Counted from the stretch's first letter, positions 8,411-15,896 are shown. The stretch: 64,000 nucleotides of DNA from Gammaproteobacteria bacterium (GCA_004297165.1 SCUJ01000008.1:434001-498000), one strand, 5' to 3'. Made by a program: numbers and translations. The notes: generated from the letters alone by a model not told the origin.

Positions 8411-10437
8411 CTTCGCACCAGCAGCAACACGGCTATCAGGGTCAGGAAGCTGTACAGGAGATACACCGTGATCCGTCCCTGTTGCAAATGTCCGAGCAGG
8501 CGGGCCAGGCGTTCGACCCCGGCGGCGGCGGGCAGGTACAACCAGCGCCAGAAATAATCGCCCACCTGGACCCGGTAGACCGGCTCGCTGTCGAAGGGGG
8601 AAGGCAACTGCCGGTCCAGATCGAAGAAGGGTTCGAAGATCTGGCGGATCGGTTGACCGAAGCCTTCGGCGGTGTCCTGCATGCGCGCGGTCTGCCAGGG
8701 GAACCCGCAATCCCAGGGGGCGGAGCGGCGGACCCTGCCATGATAGATGCCGCGCACAATAATAAAGACCAGCGCGCAACAGATGGCGATACCGAGGAGA
8801 AAGATCGCCGGCCCGTAACTGGACCGATCCAGGGCGACCGGCACCAGCAGCCAGCCGTGATCCGCGACTGTCGCGCCCAGACCCGCGCCGGTCAGATATT
8901 GAGTGACGGGATCGATGACCTGGATGAACTGGATCGGCAGGAGCCCGAGGGCCAGGCTGCCGGTTACGAGCCAAGCCATACCGATCCGTTCCCAGGCGCC
9001 GGCGTCGTGCGCCAGCGCCAACCGCTCCTCCCGAGGTCGACCCAGGAAGATGATGCCGAAAAATTTGACCATGGTGTATCCGGCAAGCGCGGCGACCAGG
9101 GCTACCAGCGCCGCCACCACCGGGATCAACATATTAAGAAAGTAACTGGGCAAACCGGTGGCGAACAGAAACCCCTGCAACAAAAGCCATTCGGAGACGA
9201 ACCCGCTGAGCGGCGGCAGGCCGGCGCTGGCGATCACCCCCACCAGGCAGACCCACGCCACCCAGGGCATGTAACGCATCAGGCCGCCGAGCTTGCCGAG
9301 GCTGCGCTCGCTGGTCGCGTGCAGCACTGCCCCGGTGCCCAAAAACAGGAGGCTCTTGAACAGGGCATGGCCCGCGGTGTGATAGAGCGCGGCCGTGAGC
9401 GCAAGAGCCGCCATCGGCAGCATGCCGTAGGACGAAAACAGAACGGCCAGCCCGATGGCCGTGAACAGGATGCCGATGTTCTCGATCGACGAATAGGCGA
9501 GCAGGCGTTTCATGTCCACCTGCGCGGCGGCGAAGATGACCCCGAAGAGCGCGGTGACCACGCCCACGGCGATGAGCAGCACGCCCCACCACCAGAGCCT
9601 GAGGTCCAGGAGATCGAAACACACCCGCAGAATCCCGTAGATCGCCGTCTTCAGCATCACCCCGCTCAGCAGGGCCGAGACCGGCGAAGGCGCGGCCGGA
9701 TGCGCCTCCGGCAGCCACACATGCAACGGGAGAAGACCGGCCTTGGCGCCAAATCCGCAGAGGGCCAGCAGGAAGGCGATCGATGCCCAGAACGGCGAGA
9801 GCTGCTGGGCGCGCATGTTTTCGAAACTGTAGTCCCCGGTATTGGCCTGCAAGACGCCAAAACAGAGCAGGATGCCGATCGCGCCGATGTGCGCGATCAG
9901 TAAATAAAGAAAACCGGCGTTGCGGATCTCGGGGATGCGGTGGTTGGTGGTGACCAGCAGAAAGGAGGCCAGCGCCATCGTCTCCCACATCACCATGAAG
10001 GCATAGGCGTCATCCGCCAGCACCACCAGCGTCATCGCGGCGAGAAAGACGTGATATTCCAGACAAAGCAGTCCCGGCGGCGTGCCCTCGCCCTTGCGGA
10101 AGTAACCCGCGGCGAAGGCCGATACGCCCGCCGCGACGCCGCCTATCACCATCAGGAAAAAGGCCGAGAGACTGTCGAGGCGGAAGTGGAACGGCAATTG
10201 CGGCAGTCCGATCGGCAATACCGCCGTCTCGGGCGCAGCCTGAGTGGCGATGAGGGCGATACCGAGGAGAACGACGCCGAACACCCCGCCGGCCGGAAAC
10301 AGCACCTTGGCCACCAGGGCGAGGCGGCGTAAGGCAAAAACTCCAATCAAACCGATCGACAACCAGGCGCTGGCGACCAGCAGGACCCAATCCAGGTACA
10401 ACCACTCTCCGGGGTGAAACAGAACGCTGGAGTTCAT
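8407..10437 (-). CDS. hyfB: Ehr/Hyf complex antiporter-like membrane subunit B (NuoL-like)
   Basis: A 676-residue polytopic membrane protein of the NuoL/HyfB family, first gene of the six-gene operon. It shows the proton-conducting antiporter core (METMALASFLLVTTNHR, FGAKAGLLPLHVWLPEAHP, YSSIENIGILFTAIGLAV) and a long C-terminal extension with further hydrophobic segments, as in HyfB. It should form one of the ion channels of the membrane arm, with HyfF the second. The CO2-uptake system DabAB also uses a NuoL-like subunit, but there is no DabA here and the full HyfC/E/G/I set follows. The start ATG at 10437 is the first in frame; the Shine-Dalgarno sequence (AGGGAT) is weak. Confidence 0.9.
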   Translation of the reverse strand: MNSSVLFHPGEWLYLDWVLLVASAWLSIGLIGVFALRRLALVAKVLFPAGGVFGVVLLGIALIATQAAPETAVLPIGLPQLPFHFRLDSLSAFFLMVIGGVAAGVSAFAAGYFRKGEGTPPGLLCLEYHVFLAAMTLVVLADDAYAFMVMWETMALASFLLVTTNHRIPEIRNAGFLYLLIAHIGAIGILLCFGVLQANTGDYSFENMRAQQLSPFWASIAFLLALCGFGAKAGLLPLHVWLPEAHPAAPSPVSALLSGVMLKTAIYGILRVCFDLLDLRLWWWGVLLIAVGVVTALFGVIFAAAQVDMKRLLAYSSIENIGILFTAIGLAVLFSSYGMLPMAALALTAALYHTAGHALFKSLLFLGTGAVLHATSERSLGKLGGLMRYMPWVAWVCLVGVIASAGLPPLSGFVSEWLLLQGFLFATGLPSYFLNMLIPVVAALVALVAALAGYTMVKFFGIIFLGRPREERLALAHDAGAWERIGMAWLVTGSLALGLLPIQFIQVIDPVTQYLTGAGLGATVADHGWLLVPVALDRSSYGPAIFLLGIAICCALVFIIVRGIYHGRVRRSAPWDCGFPWQTARMQDTAEGFGQPIRQIFEPFFDLDRQLPSPFDSEPVYRVQVGDYFWRWLYLPAAAGVERLARLLGHLQQGRITVYLLYSFLTLIAVLLLVRR

Positions 10438-10542
10438 ATCCCTGGCTGGTCAGTCATTACATTGAGTTAACATTGAAAGTGAATTATATTTATCTTAAAT
10501 TAGATTGCAATTATAATCCAATTACACTGAAACGGCTCAATC
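10438..10542. promoter_or_regulatory. Divergent promoter region between hyfB and the RHH regulator
   Basis: A 105-bp AT-rich gap between two divergent genes in an otherwise GC-rich region, so it probably contains promoters for both. On the plus strand a perfect TATAAT lies at 10512-10517, 25 bp ahead of the RHH gene; no good -35 is seen at the right distance. The small RHH protein encoded next to it is a natural candidate to bind here, but no clear palindromic operator could be picked out by eye. Confidence 0.4.
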
Positions 10543-10737
10543 ATGGAAAACCGCACCGCCCGCCTGACTGTCCTGGTCGACCCCCGCAAGAAGCAGCTCT
10601 TTGAGGAGATCTGCGCCAGTCACGACCTCACCCCCTCCCAGGTGGTCAGGAAACTGATCCGGCAGTACATCATCGATAACGCCGGCAGCCGGGAGCTTCC
10701 GGACTGGTTGCGCCCTCCGGAGCGGGAACAGGAGTGA
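10543..10737 (+). CDS. Small ribbon-helix-helix (CopG-like) DNA-binding protein
   Basis: A 64-residue protein with the ribbon-helix-helix pattern: an N-terminal strand with alternating residues (ARLTVLVDPRKKQ), then two short helices (FEEICASHDLTPSQVVRKLIRQYI) and a proline-rich tail. Such proteins dimerise and bind DNA through the strand, usually as repressors or antitoxins. No toxin gene is adjacent. It is divergent from hyfB and 129 bp upstream of the selenoprotein gene, so it might regulate either, but that is inference from position alone. Confidence 0.7.
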   Translation: MENRTARLTVLVDPRKKQLFEEICASHDLTPSQVVRKLIRQYIIDNAGSRELPDWLRPPEREQE

Positions 10738-10785
10738 TGATACATTCTTTAAAGTAGTAAGTATTATGCAAGTCTGAGCCAACCC

Positions 10786-10811
10786 TTGATTCATCTCGCC
10801 GTTCCTATAAT
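10786..10811 (+). promoter_or_regulatory. Candidate promoter of the selenoprotein operon
   Basis: A perfect -10 hexamer TATAAT lies at 10806-10811, about 55 bp before the GTG start of the UGSC selenoprotein. The best -35 candidate is TTGATT at 10786-10791, but the 14-base spacer is short for sigma-70, so the assignment is weak. No terminator-like hairpin separates the RHH gene from this site. Confidence 0.35.
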
Positions 10812-10866
10812 GTAGACACCGCAATTCGCGGCGAACGCCGTCATTCAATTCAAGAGGGGTAATCCA

Positions 10867-12603
10867 GTGAACAAGAGTCTTTTTAAATCAGGCCTCACGG
10901 CGCTTGCCGTCGCGATTGGCCTCTCCGGCAACGCGATCGCCGCCGACCAGGACGTGGTGACGGTCTTGAATCCCATCGTCGAGAGCAAGATGGCGGAGCG
11001 CCTCCCGCTCTCGCCCCGCCTGGATACCCTGTCCGGCAAAACGCTTTATCTGGTCGACATCAACTGGGGCGGACCGCAGGCGGCCTGGAGCGTCTATGAA
11101 CAGATGGAGGCCTGGATGGCGGAGCACATGGCCGACGTGAAGGTCGTGAGAAAGCGCCTCGCCGCCTCCTACATGGTCGACGACCCGGCGTTGTGGGCGG
11201 AGATTGCGGAAAAGGGAGACGCCGCGCTCGTCGGCATCTCGGGTTGAGACGGCTGCACATCGGCCGTGGGCCGATTCGCCAAGACCCTGGAACTGAAAGG
11301 CGTCCCGACCGTCGGCGCCGCCGCGGAGACCATGGTCAACTACGGGATCGATTATGACTTCAAGTACACCAACGGGATGCCCATCCGTTATGTGGCCTTC
11401 CCCTTCCCCGTCGCGGGACAGCCCCCCGAGGTGCACAAGCGTTATGTCGAAGGCGAGGATCGCCTGAGTCACAAACCGATGATGACCGCCATCGTCGATG
11501 CGCTGACCAAACCGCTCACCGAGAACGAAACCTTCAAGGGCGTGCCGCCGGAGGCCCGGCCTGAGCCGCGCCTGCTCCCGCCGGATACCGAGGCCAACCT
11601 GCAACGGTTATTCAAGGACAAGGACTGGACGGATTACAACTCCATCATCCTCCCCACCGAGGAACGGGTGGCGGCGATGCTGAAAGGCACCAGCCACAAA
11701 CCGGATGAGGTGGTCGCCACGCTCTCCTGGCCCGGCGGCGATCGCAAGCTCACCGTGGAGAAGGCGGCCATCGCGGCGGTCATGGCCGGGGCGCGGCCGG
11801 AGTTCATGCCGCTCATCCTGGCCGTCGCCACCCGCGTGCCCTTCGGCAATTCGACTTCATCCATGGCCAACATGATCGTGGTCAACGGTCCCATCCGCAA
11901 GGAGCTCGGGATGAATTCCGGCACGAACGCGATGGGCCCGCACAACGAGGCCAACGCGGTGATTGGCCGGGTCTTCACCCTGCTCTCGAAGACCGTGGGC
12001 AACCTGCACAGCGGCAAGACCACCTTCAGCACGCTCGGCAGCAACCTGCAATACAACAACCTGACCATTGCCGAGAACGAGGAATTGCTGCCGGAAGGCT
12101 GGCTGCCCCTGCACGTGCAGATGGGCTTCAAGCCCGAGGACAGCGTGGTGACCATCGGCATCGGCTGGACCTACATCTCGAGTGTTGGCGAGGTGCAGAT
12201 CGGTTATCCGCCGCAGAACCTGATGCGCGATTACATGCACGCGCTTTCATCCTCCGGCTCGGCAGCGACCATCGTCGTGGATCCGACCGTGGCGAAGCTC
12301 CTGAAGGATGTGCATGGCTTCAACAAGAAGGAGGACCTCAGTGCCTGGCTCTCCGGCAATGTGGAGAAAACAGTCGCCTCCTACTGGGGCAACGGCGTGG
12401 TCTCTACCGTCAATTCCGCCATGGCCCTGCAGGGGCTGGAGCCCCTTGCCACCTGGCTGAAGGCCCCGCCGGACACCTTGATCAAACCCTTCAACAATCC
12501 GAAGAGCATCCAGATCCTAGCTGTGGGCGGTAACATCCAGACCACCTGGTTCGTTACCGATTTCCGTCTGGGTCGTGGCGTGAAGGTGGATGACTGGAGA
12601 TAA
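10867..12603 (+). CDS. UGSC-family exported selenoprotein (UGA at 11245 read as selenocysteine)
   Basis: Two open frames in the same frame, 10867-11247 and onward from 11248, are separated only by the TGA at 11245-11247. Read through, they give one protein of about 578 residues with a signal peptide (GNAIAADQ near residue 26) and selenocysteine at position 127 in the motif GISG-U-DGC, with C130 three residues on. This fits the UGSC (seleno)protein family known from marine metagenome selenoproteome studies, although here the motif reads U-D-G-C. A hairpin with loop GUG begins 11 nt after the UGA (see 11259-11275). The start is GTG with AAGAGGGG eight bases upstream. The U-x-x-C pair suggests a thiol/selenol redox role in the periplasm; the substrate is unknown. 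A selenocysteine rhodanese follows. Confidence 0.85.
11259..11275 (+). promoter_or_regulatory. bSECIS-like hairpin after the UGSC UGA codon
   Basis: ATCGGCC at 11259-11265 and GGCCGAT at 11269-11275 form a perfect 7-bp stem closed by the triloop GTG at 11266-11268. Bacterial SECIS elements have a short stem, a small apical loop with a guanosine in its first two positions, and roughly 16-37 nt between the UGA and the loop. Here the first loop base is G and the distance from the UGA is 18 nt, so all three conditions are met. Confidence 0.75.
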
Positions 12604-12612
12604 ATGCTAATT

Positions 12613-12647
12613 GGGTCGGAGTAATTTTGGATAAATCACTCCGACCC
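12613..12647. repeat. Inverted repeat between the two selenoprotein genes
   Basis: GGGTCGGAGT at 12613-12622 pairs perfectly with ACTCCGACCC at 12638-12647, leaving a 15-base loop. There is no run of T after the stem, so it is not a classical intrinsic terminator; it may protect mRNA ends or attenuate expression of the second gene. Its form is that of the REP-like elements scattered in many gammaproteobacteria. Confidence 0.6.
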
Positions 12648-12670
12648 CTTAAATTACAGGATCTGGACTT

Positions 12671-13123
12671 ATGAAAATACAAAAACTGATCGGCTGCACC
12701 TTGTTGCTACTGCTGTCTCTCGTCAATCTTTCAGCCCTCGCGGCAAACGAGGAACTGCCAAACCCCGAGATCCTGCGCATCACCCCGCAGGAGTTGAAGG
12801 GCCTGCTCGATGCCGGCACGCCGCCGGTCATCGTCGATACCCGAGACAGCCTGAGCTACAGCACCGGGCACATCCCCGGCGCCATCAACATCTATTACGA
12901 CCCCTCGGGCGATCCCATGAACCGCGAGATGATGCTGATCGCCCTGCCGATGGACAAACTGGTGGTGCTCTATTGTCCTTGAGTGGACGATGAAGAGAGC
13001 TCCAGTATGGCGCTCGAAATGATTCAACTGGGATACGACAAAAATATGGTCAAGGCCCTGAGTGGCGGCTCCCTGATGTGGGAGGACCTGGAATATCCGC
13101 TGGAGGAAACCAAGACCGAGTAA
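12671..13123 (+). CDS. Exported rhodanese-like selenoprotein (UGA at 12980 read as selenocysteine)
   Basis: The frame from 12671 reaches a TGA at 12980-12982, then continues without interruption to TAA at 13121-13123. Read through, it is a 150-residue single-domain rhodanese with a signal peptide (cleavage near LSALA-ANEE), the block PPVIVDTRDSLSYSTGHIPGAINI and the active-site stretch VVLYCP-U. The residues after the UGA (EMIQLGYDKNMVKALSGGS) are the normal C-terminal part of a rhodanese, which shows that the UGA is not a true end. Selenocysteine is residue 104, two after the presumed catalytic C102. Rhodaneses of this CPU type are known among bacterial selenoproteins. With the upstream UGSC protein it forms a pair of periplasmic selenoproteins. 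Confidence 0.85.
12997..13015 (+). promoter_or_regulatory. bSECIS-like hairpin after the rhodanese UGA codon
   Basis: GAGC (12997-13000) pairs with GCTC (13012-13015) and CCA (13002-13004) with TGG (13008-13010), with a single U/C mismatch between the two helices and the triloop GTA at 13005-13007. The loop starts with G and lies 22 nt after the UGA, inside the range for bacterial SECIS elements. The stem is weaker than that of the first selenoprotein. Confidence 0.6.
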
Positions 13124-13137
13124 TAAAAGACTTCGTC

Positions 13138-13166
13138 GGGTGGGCACGTCGTACGTGCCCACGCGG
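13138..13166. repeat. Dispersed palindromic repeat (GTGGGCACG family), copy 1
   Basis: A near-palindrome of TGGGCACGT and ACGTGCCCA with GC-rich flanks, 29 bp. Another copy in the same orientation lies at 18554-18582, and reverse-oriented variants lie at 15910-15938 and 18688-18716. It follows the rhodanese stop by 15 bp and could fold in either transcript. The copies mark the borders of the accessory region downstream of trpE. Confidence 0.7.
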
Positions 13167-13191
13167 ATTGATCTGAGATTAGAGGGACTGC

Positions 13192-13722
13192 CTACTTCGC
13201 CTGACAGATCTCTTCCAGGGCGTAGAGCGTTTTCTGTGGGTAGTCTTTCAAAGGGTAATATCGGGAAATGACCTCCAGTGCCTTCGAGTAGTCGTCTATA
13301 TTCAAATAGCGCAACAGATACCGGATATCATCCAGATCGTGAAACTCCTCCCCAATGCGCATCGCCAGACATTTCATCGCCAGGAGATACTCGGCTTGAG
13401 CTACCATGACCTTCAAATGGCTGAGTTCGAGGAACGGCGCAAACAAACCTGAATCGCTCAAGTATCCCTTCACGCCGTCATTCAACCAGTGCTCGTTCAG
13501 GCCGAGACGGATCCCCACCCGGGCAGCGGCTTCACGGATCTTGCGGCTCGGTTTGAAATAGGCGTCGATATCGCGCGTGGAGGCCCTGGCCCCGAACACC
13601 AGACACATCACCGCGCCGCCGACCAGATATAACTCGCCCTGTGTATCTTCTTTCTCCAATTCCGTATTCAATGCCTCGAACAACTGCATTATTTGTTTTT
13701 TAGTGAGTATTGTTTCCGTCAC
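13192..13722 (-). CDS. Nucleotidyltransferase (DUF6036/AbiEii-like), possible toxin
   Basis: A 176-residue protein with the minimal nucleotidyltransferase pattern: a glycine-rich segment YLVGGAVMCLVFG followed by STRDIDAYF, where the DID aspartates would bind metal. This resembles DUF6036 and AbiEii-type proteins, some of which are toxins that modify tRNA or proteins. The GTG at 13722 was chosen because it overlaps the stop of the upstream RHH gene as GTGA, giving a compact N-terminus (VTETILTKKQ). The pairing with an RHH protein and the palindromic operator upstream suggest a toxin-antitoxin or defence module; activity is inferred, not known. Confidence 0.7.
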   Translation of the reverse strand: MTETILTKKQIMQLFEALNTELEKEDTQGELYLVGGAVMCLVFGARASTRDIDAYFKPSRKIREAAARVGIRLGLNEHWLNDGVKGYLSDSGLFAPFLELSHLKVMVAQAEYLLAMKCLAMRIGEEFHDLDDIRYLLRYLNIDDYSKALEVISRYYPLKDYPQKTLYALEEICQAK

Positions 13723-14216
13723 AGCCGATCTCCCAGGGTCGCGTCGATGAATATATTCCGGCGGCGAAATGCCGCGGGCGAATGGGTCAACAGGTAAAGT
13801 CGCAAACTCATCAACGACGCGCCAAAGTACGGCATCGAGAGCGGTGGTATACGCGCTGTCCATCCCGGAGGCGGCACGCCATTTTGAACCGCGGCGAGTT
13901 CGACCATCGCGGCAAGATAGTTCAACGCATAATGCGATAAGCGACGGTTCGGCTCAGTGCCGCAAATATCGAGGAACGCCGCGGGCGAAAGACCGGACAA
14001 CAGGTCATTCAATTCCGCATAGGCGAACTTGTTGTGGTCGTCTGCGCACAACGCATCCAGCAATTGGCCGAACTTCAACTCCTGGGGCGGCAGCAACTTG
14101 CCCATTATCCATGCCGACATCGAAAGTCCTGCCCCCCTGGCGGCACGCTCGATGAATGACTTTTCATCGTCAGTCACCCGGATTTGCAACTGCGATGCCT
14201 TGTTATGCTTCCGCAT
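13719..14216 (-). CDS. RHH-type regulator/antitoxin with C-terminal extension
   Basis: A 165-residue protein. The first 45 residues have the ribbon-helix-helix pattern of plasmid mobilisation and antitoxin proteins (SQLQIRVTDDEKSFIERAARGAGLSMSAWIMGKLL). The C-terminal 120 residues are of unknown fold and may neutralise the partner. It is the first gene of a two-gene unit, overlapping the downstream nucleotidyltransferase by 4 bp. A perfect 10-bp inverted repeat 24 bp ahead of its start (14241-14272) is a probable autoregulatory operator. Confidence 0.65.
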   Translation of the reverse strand: MRKHNKASQLQIRVTDDEKSFIERAARGAGLSMSAWIMGKLLPPQELKFGQLLDALCADDHNKFAYAELNDLLSGLSPAAFLDICGTEPNRRLSHYALNYLAAMVELAAVQNGVPPPGWTARIPPLSMPYFGASLMSLRLYLLTHSPAAFRRRNIFIDATLGDRL

Positions 14217-14240
14217 GAATCGATCTTGAAACCGGTCTGA

Positions 14241-14272
14241 TTATTTGTCAATACATATGACATGACAAATAA
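14241..14272. promoter_or_regulatory. Palindromic operator upstream of the RHH/nucleotidyltransferase pair
   Basis: TTATTTGTCA at 14241-14250 and its exact complement TGACAAATAA at 14263-14272 are separated by 12 bases; a shorter nested repeat TGTCA/TGACA lies inside. The site is 25 bp ahead of the RHH start codon, the usual place for an antitoxin-type repressor to bind. The base composition is strikingly AT-rich against its surroundings. Confidence 0.6.
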
Positions 14273-14279
14273 TTCGGGC

Positions 14280-14360
14280 AAGCAAACTGGACACCCCGGA
14301 TCACCGCTGCCTATACTTGGACAAACGCCGTCCCGATGAATCACAGGGGGGGTTGCCGCA
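14280..14360 (+). promoter_or_regulatory. Promoter/leader repeat, copy R1
   Basis: First of four copies of a repeat with GCAAACTGGACACC followed by GCTGCCTATACTTG. It reads as a sigma-70 promoter: TGGACA at 14288-14293, an 18-base spacer, TATACT at 14312-14317. Downstream homology to copies R3 and R4 continues as a purine-rich ribosome-binding region ending in GCATGTCC at the start codon. It drives the small secreted protein at 14360. Confidence 0.7.
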
Positions 14361-14737
14361 TGTCCTCAACAGGCCGTACCGATAACCTTCATCTTTTGGC
14401 GCTGCTCCTGCTTTTTGTTTCCATACCGCAAGCCATGGCAGGAGGTTGCACGGCGATCATGGAACTCGAATATTCCCAGCGGAATACGATCGCGAACGTC
14501 CGGGGTACCATCGATAACGAAGAATGCGCGGCATCCAGCGGCGACTACAAGCTCGCAGTCAAAATCAGGGACGCGAATGGCGAACTGAAGACGCTCGAAT
14601 TCCCCGAAACGTGGCAACGTCAGGATGATCAGCCCGTCGCGTTCAAGGGCGATTACCCCATCGGCGAGAATGTCGACCTCGTCAACGTGCGAACCAAGCA
14701 GATGCACTGTAAGTGCGCCGAGACGCCGGTAGAGTAG
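14360..14737 (+). CDS. Small secreted cysteine-containing protein, unknown function
   Basis: A 125-residue protein with a signal peptide (hydrophobic LLALLLLFVSIPQAMA, cleavage before GGCT) and cysteines in GGCTAI, EECAAS and HCKCAE, which could form disulfides in the periplasm. The mature part looks all-beta (immunoglobulin-like pattern with alternating residues and DGEL-like turns). No family was recognised. The ATG at 14360 was preferred over 14336 because it has a ribosome-binding run of G (14345-14351) and because the promoter repeat upstream would put the transcript start near 14325. Confidence 0.6.
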   Translation: MSSTGRTDNLHLLALLLLFVSIPQAMAGGCTAIMELEYSQRNTIANVRGTIDNEECAASSGDYKLAVKIRDANGELKTLEFPETWQRQDDQPVAFKGDYPIGENVDLVNVRTKQMHCKCAETPVE

Positions 14738-14871
14738 TCGTGATATGAGCCGCCCTGGAGGCGTCTCCGGGAATTGGGAGCTACCAGAGTGAATCCCGCG
14801 CATGGTCTGGTGTGGTGGATACTTATTCAGTGTTTCCCTAGAATTGAATCAGTATCGCAGTGGAGCCCCAC

Positions 14872-15231
14872 ATGAACATCAAGCCCATCCGTAATGACAA
14901 AGATCTGCGTCAAGCCTTTAAGCGGCTGGAGGCAATCTTCCATGCAAAACCCAAGACGCCCGAGTATGACGAGATGGAGATTCTGGCAACGCTAATCGAG
15001 GCTTACGAGAACAAGCACTACCCCATCGGGCCTGCAAGTCCGGTTGAAGCCATCAAGTTTCGTATGGAGCAGCAGGGTTTGACCCCGCGTGACCTTGAAG
15101 CCTACATCGGCAAGAGTGGCCGCGTATCCGAGGTTCTAAATGGCAAGCGTTCCCTGAGTATGCGAATGATAAAAAACCTCCATGATGGCCTGCGCATACC
15201 GTATGAAAGTCTGCTTTCGTCTTCTGCGTAA
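14872..15231 (+). CDS. HigA-like antitoxin/transcription regulator (orphan)
   Basis: A 119-residue protein in two parts: an N-terminal helix bundle (RNDKDLRQAFKRLEAIF, EYDEMEILATLIEAYE) and a C-terminal XRE-type helix-turn-helix (AIKFRMEQQGLTPRDLEAYI, SGRVSEVLNGKRSLSMRMI). This is the architecture of HigA antitoxins. The 134 bp upstream contain no recognisable HigB, so it is an orphan antitoxin or has lost its partner. The ATG at 14872 gives the family start; an in-frame GTG at 14860 is possible. Confidence 0.8.
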   Translation: MNIKPIRNDKDLRQAFKRLEAIFHAKPKTPEYDEMEILATLIEAYENKHYPIGPASPVEAIKFRMEQQGLTPRDLEAYIGKSGRVSEVLNGKRSLSMRMIKNLHDGLRIPYESLLSSSA

Positions 15232-15294
15232 GGCGCATTCACGCGCATTGGTATAGATATCGCCACCCCGCCCCTTCACCACTATCACAATGGA

Positions 15295-15362
15295 ATAGGC
15301 AAACTGGACACCCTGGAGATACGCTGCCTATACTTGACCCATCAACCATCCTGATGATGTGC
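15295..15362 (+). promoter_or_regulatory. Promoter/leader repeat, copy R2
   Basis: Second copy: TGGACA at 15305-15310, 18-base spacer, TATACT at 15329-15334, then a stretch (CCATCAACCATCCT) shared with R3. The preceding 30 bp (15262-15292) resemble the bases that precede R3, which themselves copy the end of trpE. It lies 80 bp upstream of an antitoxin gene. Confidence 0.7.
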
Positions 15363-15415
15363 AGGGATTGGAGATCTGGAATCTCTCTATATTTTCTGGT
15401 GTAATCAGACCCATT

Positions 15416-15613
15416 ATGAAAGTACAGATTATCGAGAAAGAAGTTCAGTCCCTGAATAAAAAGGAATTGGCTGAATTTCGCAATTGGTTTCAGGAATTCG
15501 ATTCCGAGGCATGGGACGCTCAAATTGAACAGGATGCCCGCTCGGGCAAATTTAATCACATTGCGCAGGAAGCCCTGGATGAACATAAGCGGGGCGAGAG
15601 CAAGGCTTTGTGA
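15416..15613 (+). CDS. Antitoxin of a ParE/RelE-type pair
   Basis: A 65-residue acidic, helical protein (EKEVQSLNKKELAEFRNWF, then DSEAWDAQIEQDARSGKF) of the kind encoded ahead of RelE/ParE-superfamily toxins. The final part with KFNHIAQEALDEHKRG is the usual toxin-binding tail. Its stop overlaps a GTG start of the toxin frame as GTGA. The toxin is interrupted, so the antitoxin may now act alone. Regulation is probably from the R2 promoter repeat upstream. Confidence 0.7.
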   Translation: MKVQIIEKEVQSLNKKELAEFRNWFQEFDSEAWDAQIEQDARSGKFNHIAQEALDEHKRGESKAL

Positions 15614-15864
15614 AACATCATGCCTCCCATAAATTTTGGGAGTCGTACGAAAAACTGCCTGCCTCCATCCGCACTCGTGCGGATAAAAATTTCCAACTCC
15701 TCAAAAATAATCCAACCCATCCTTCACTTCATCTTAAATCCATTGGCCCATACCGTTCAGTACGTATCGGCCCGTGATACCGTGCGTTGGGGATCGAAGT
15801 TAAAGATGGAATTCTATGGTTTTGGGTTGGCTCACATGCTGAATACGATCAGATACTGGGTTAA
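15610..15864 (+). pseudogene. ParE/RelE-superfamily toxin interrupted by an in-frame TGA
   Basis: From the GTG at 15610 the frame gives a typical toxin start (HASHKFWESYEKLPASI, then NFQLLKNNPTHPSLHLK), hits TGA at 15775-15777, and continues with the typical end (YRALGIEVKDG and WVGSHAEYDQIL) to TAA at 15862. Intact relatives have an arginine or similar residue at the TGA position, between VRIGP and YRAL. The stop would remove about a third of the protein, including catalytic-surface residues, so the gene is probably inactive. There is no SECIS-like hairpin after this TGA, so it is not treated as a selenoprotein. Confidence 0.7.
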
Positions 15865-15896
15865 CCAGAAAACCCATCTTGTCGCGCTCGCTCTGA

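Noticed and set aside
8482-9903. A 473-codon open frame opposite hyfB
   Set aside because: Shadow of a membrane-protein gene; rich in Asp, Gln and Arg, as expected from the complement of hydrophobic codons.
3299-10437. A functional group 4 NiFe hydrogenase
   Set aside because: All four nickel-iron cysteine ligands are missing from HyfG and no maturation gene is in the window.
8407-10437. DabB of a DabAB inorganic carbon pump
   Set aside because: No DabA (DUF2309) gene is adjacent, and the NuoL-like gene is followed by a complete HyfC/E/F/G/I set.
15775-15777. A third selenocysteine codon in the ParE-like toxin
   Set aside because: Relatives have no cysteine at this position and no hairpin of SECIS type follows; a nonsense mutation is simpler.
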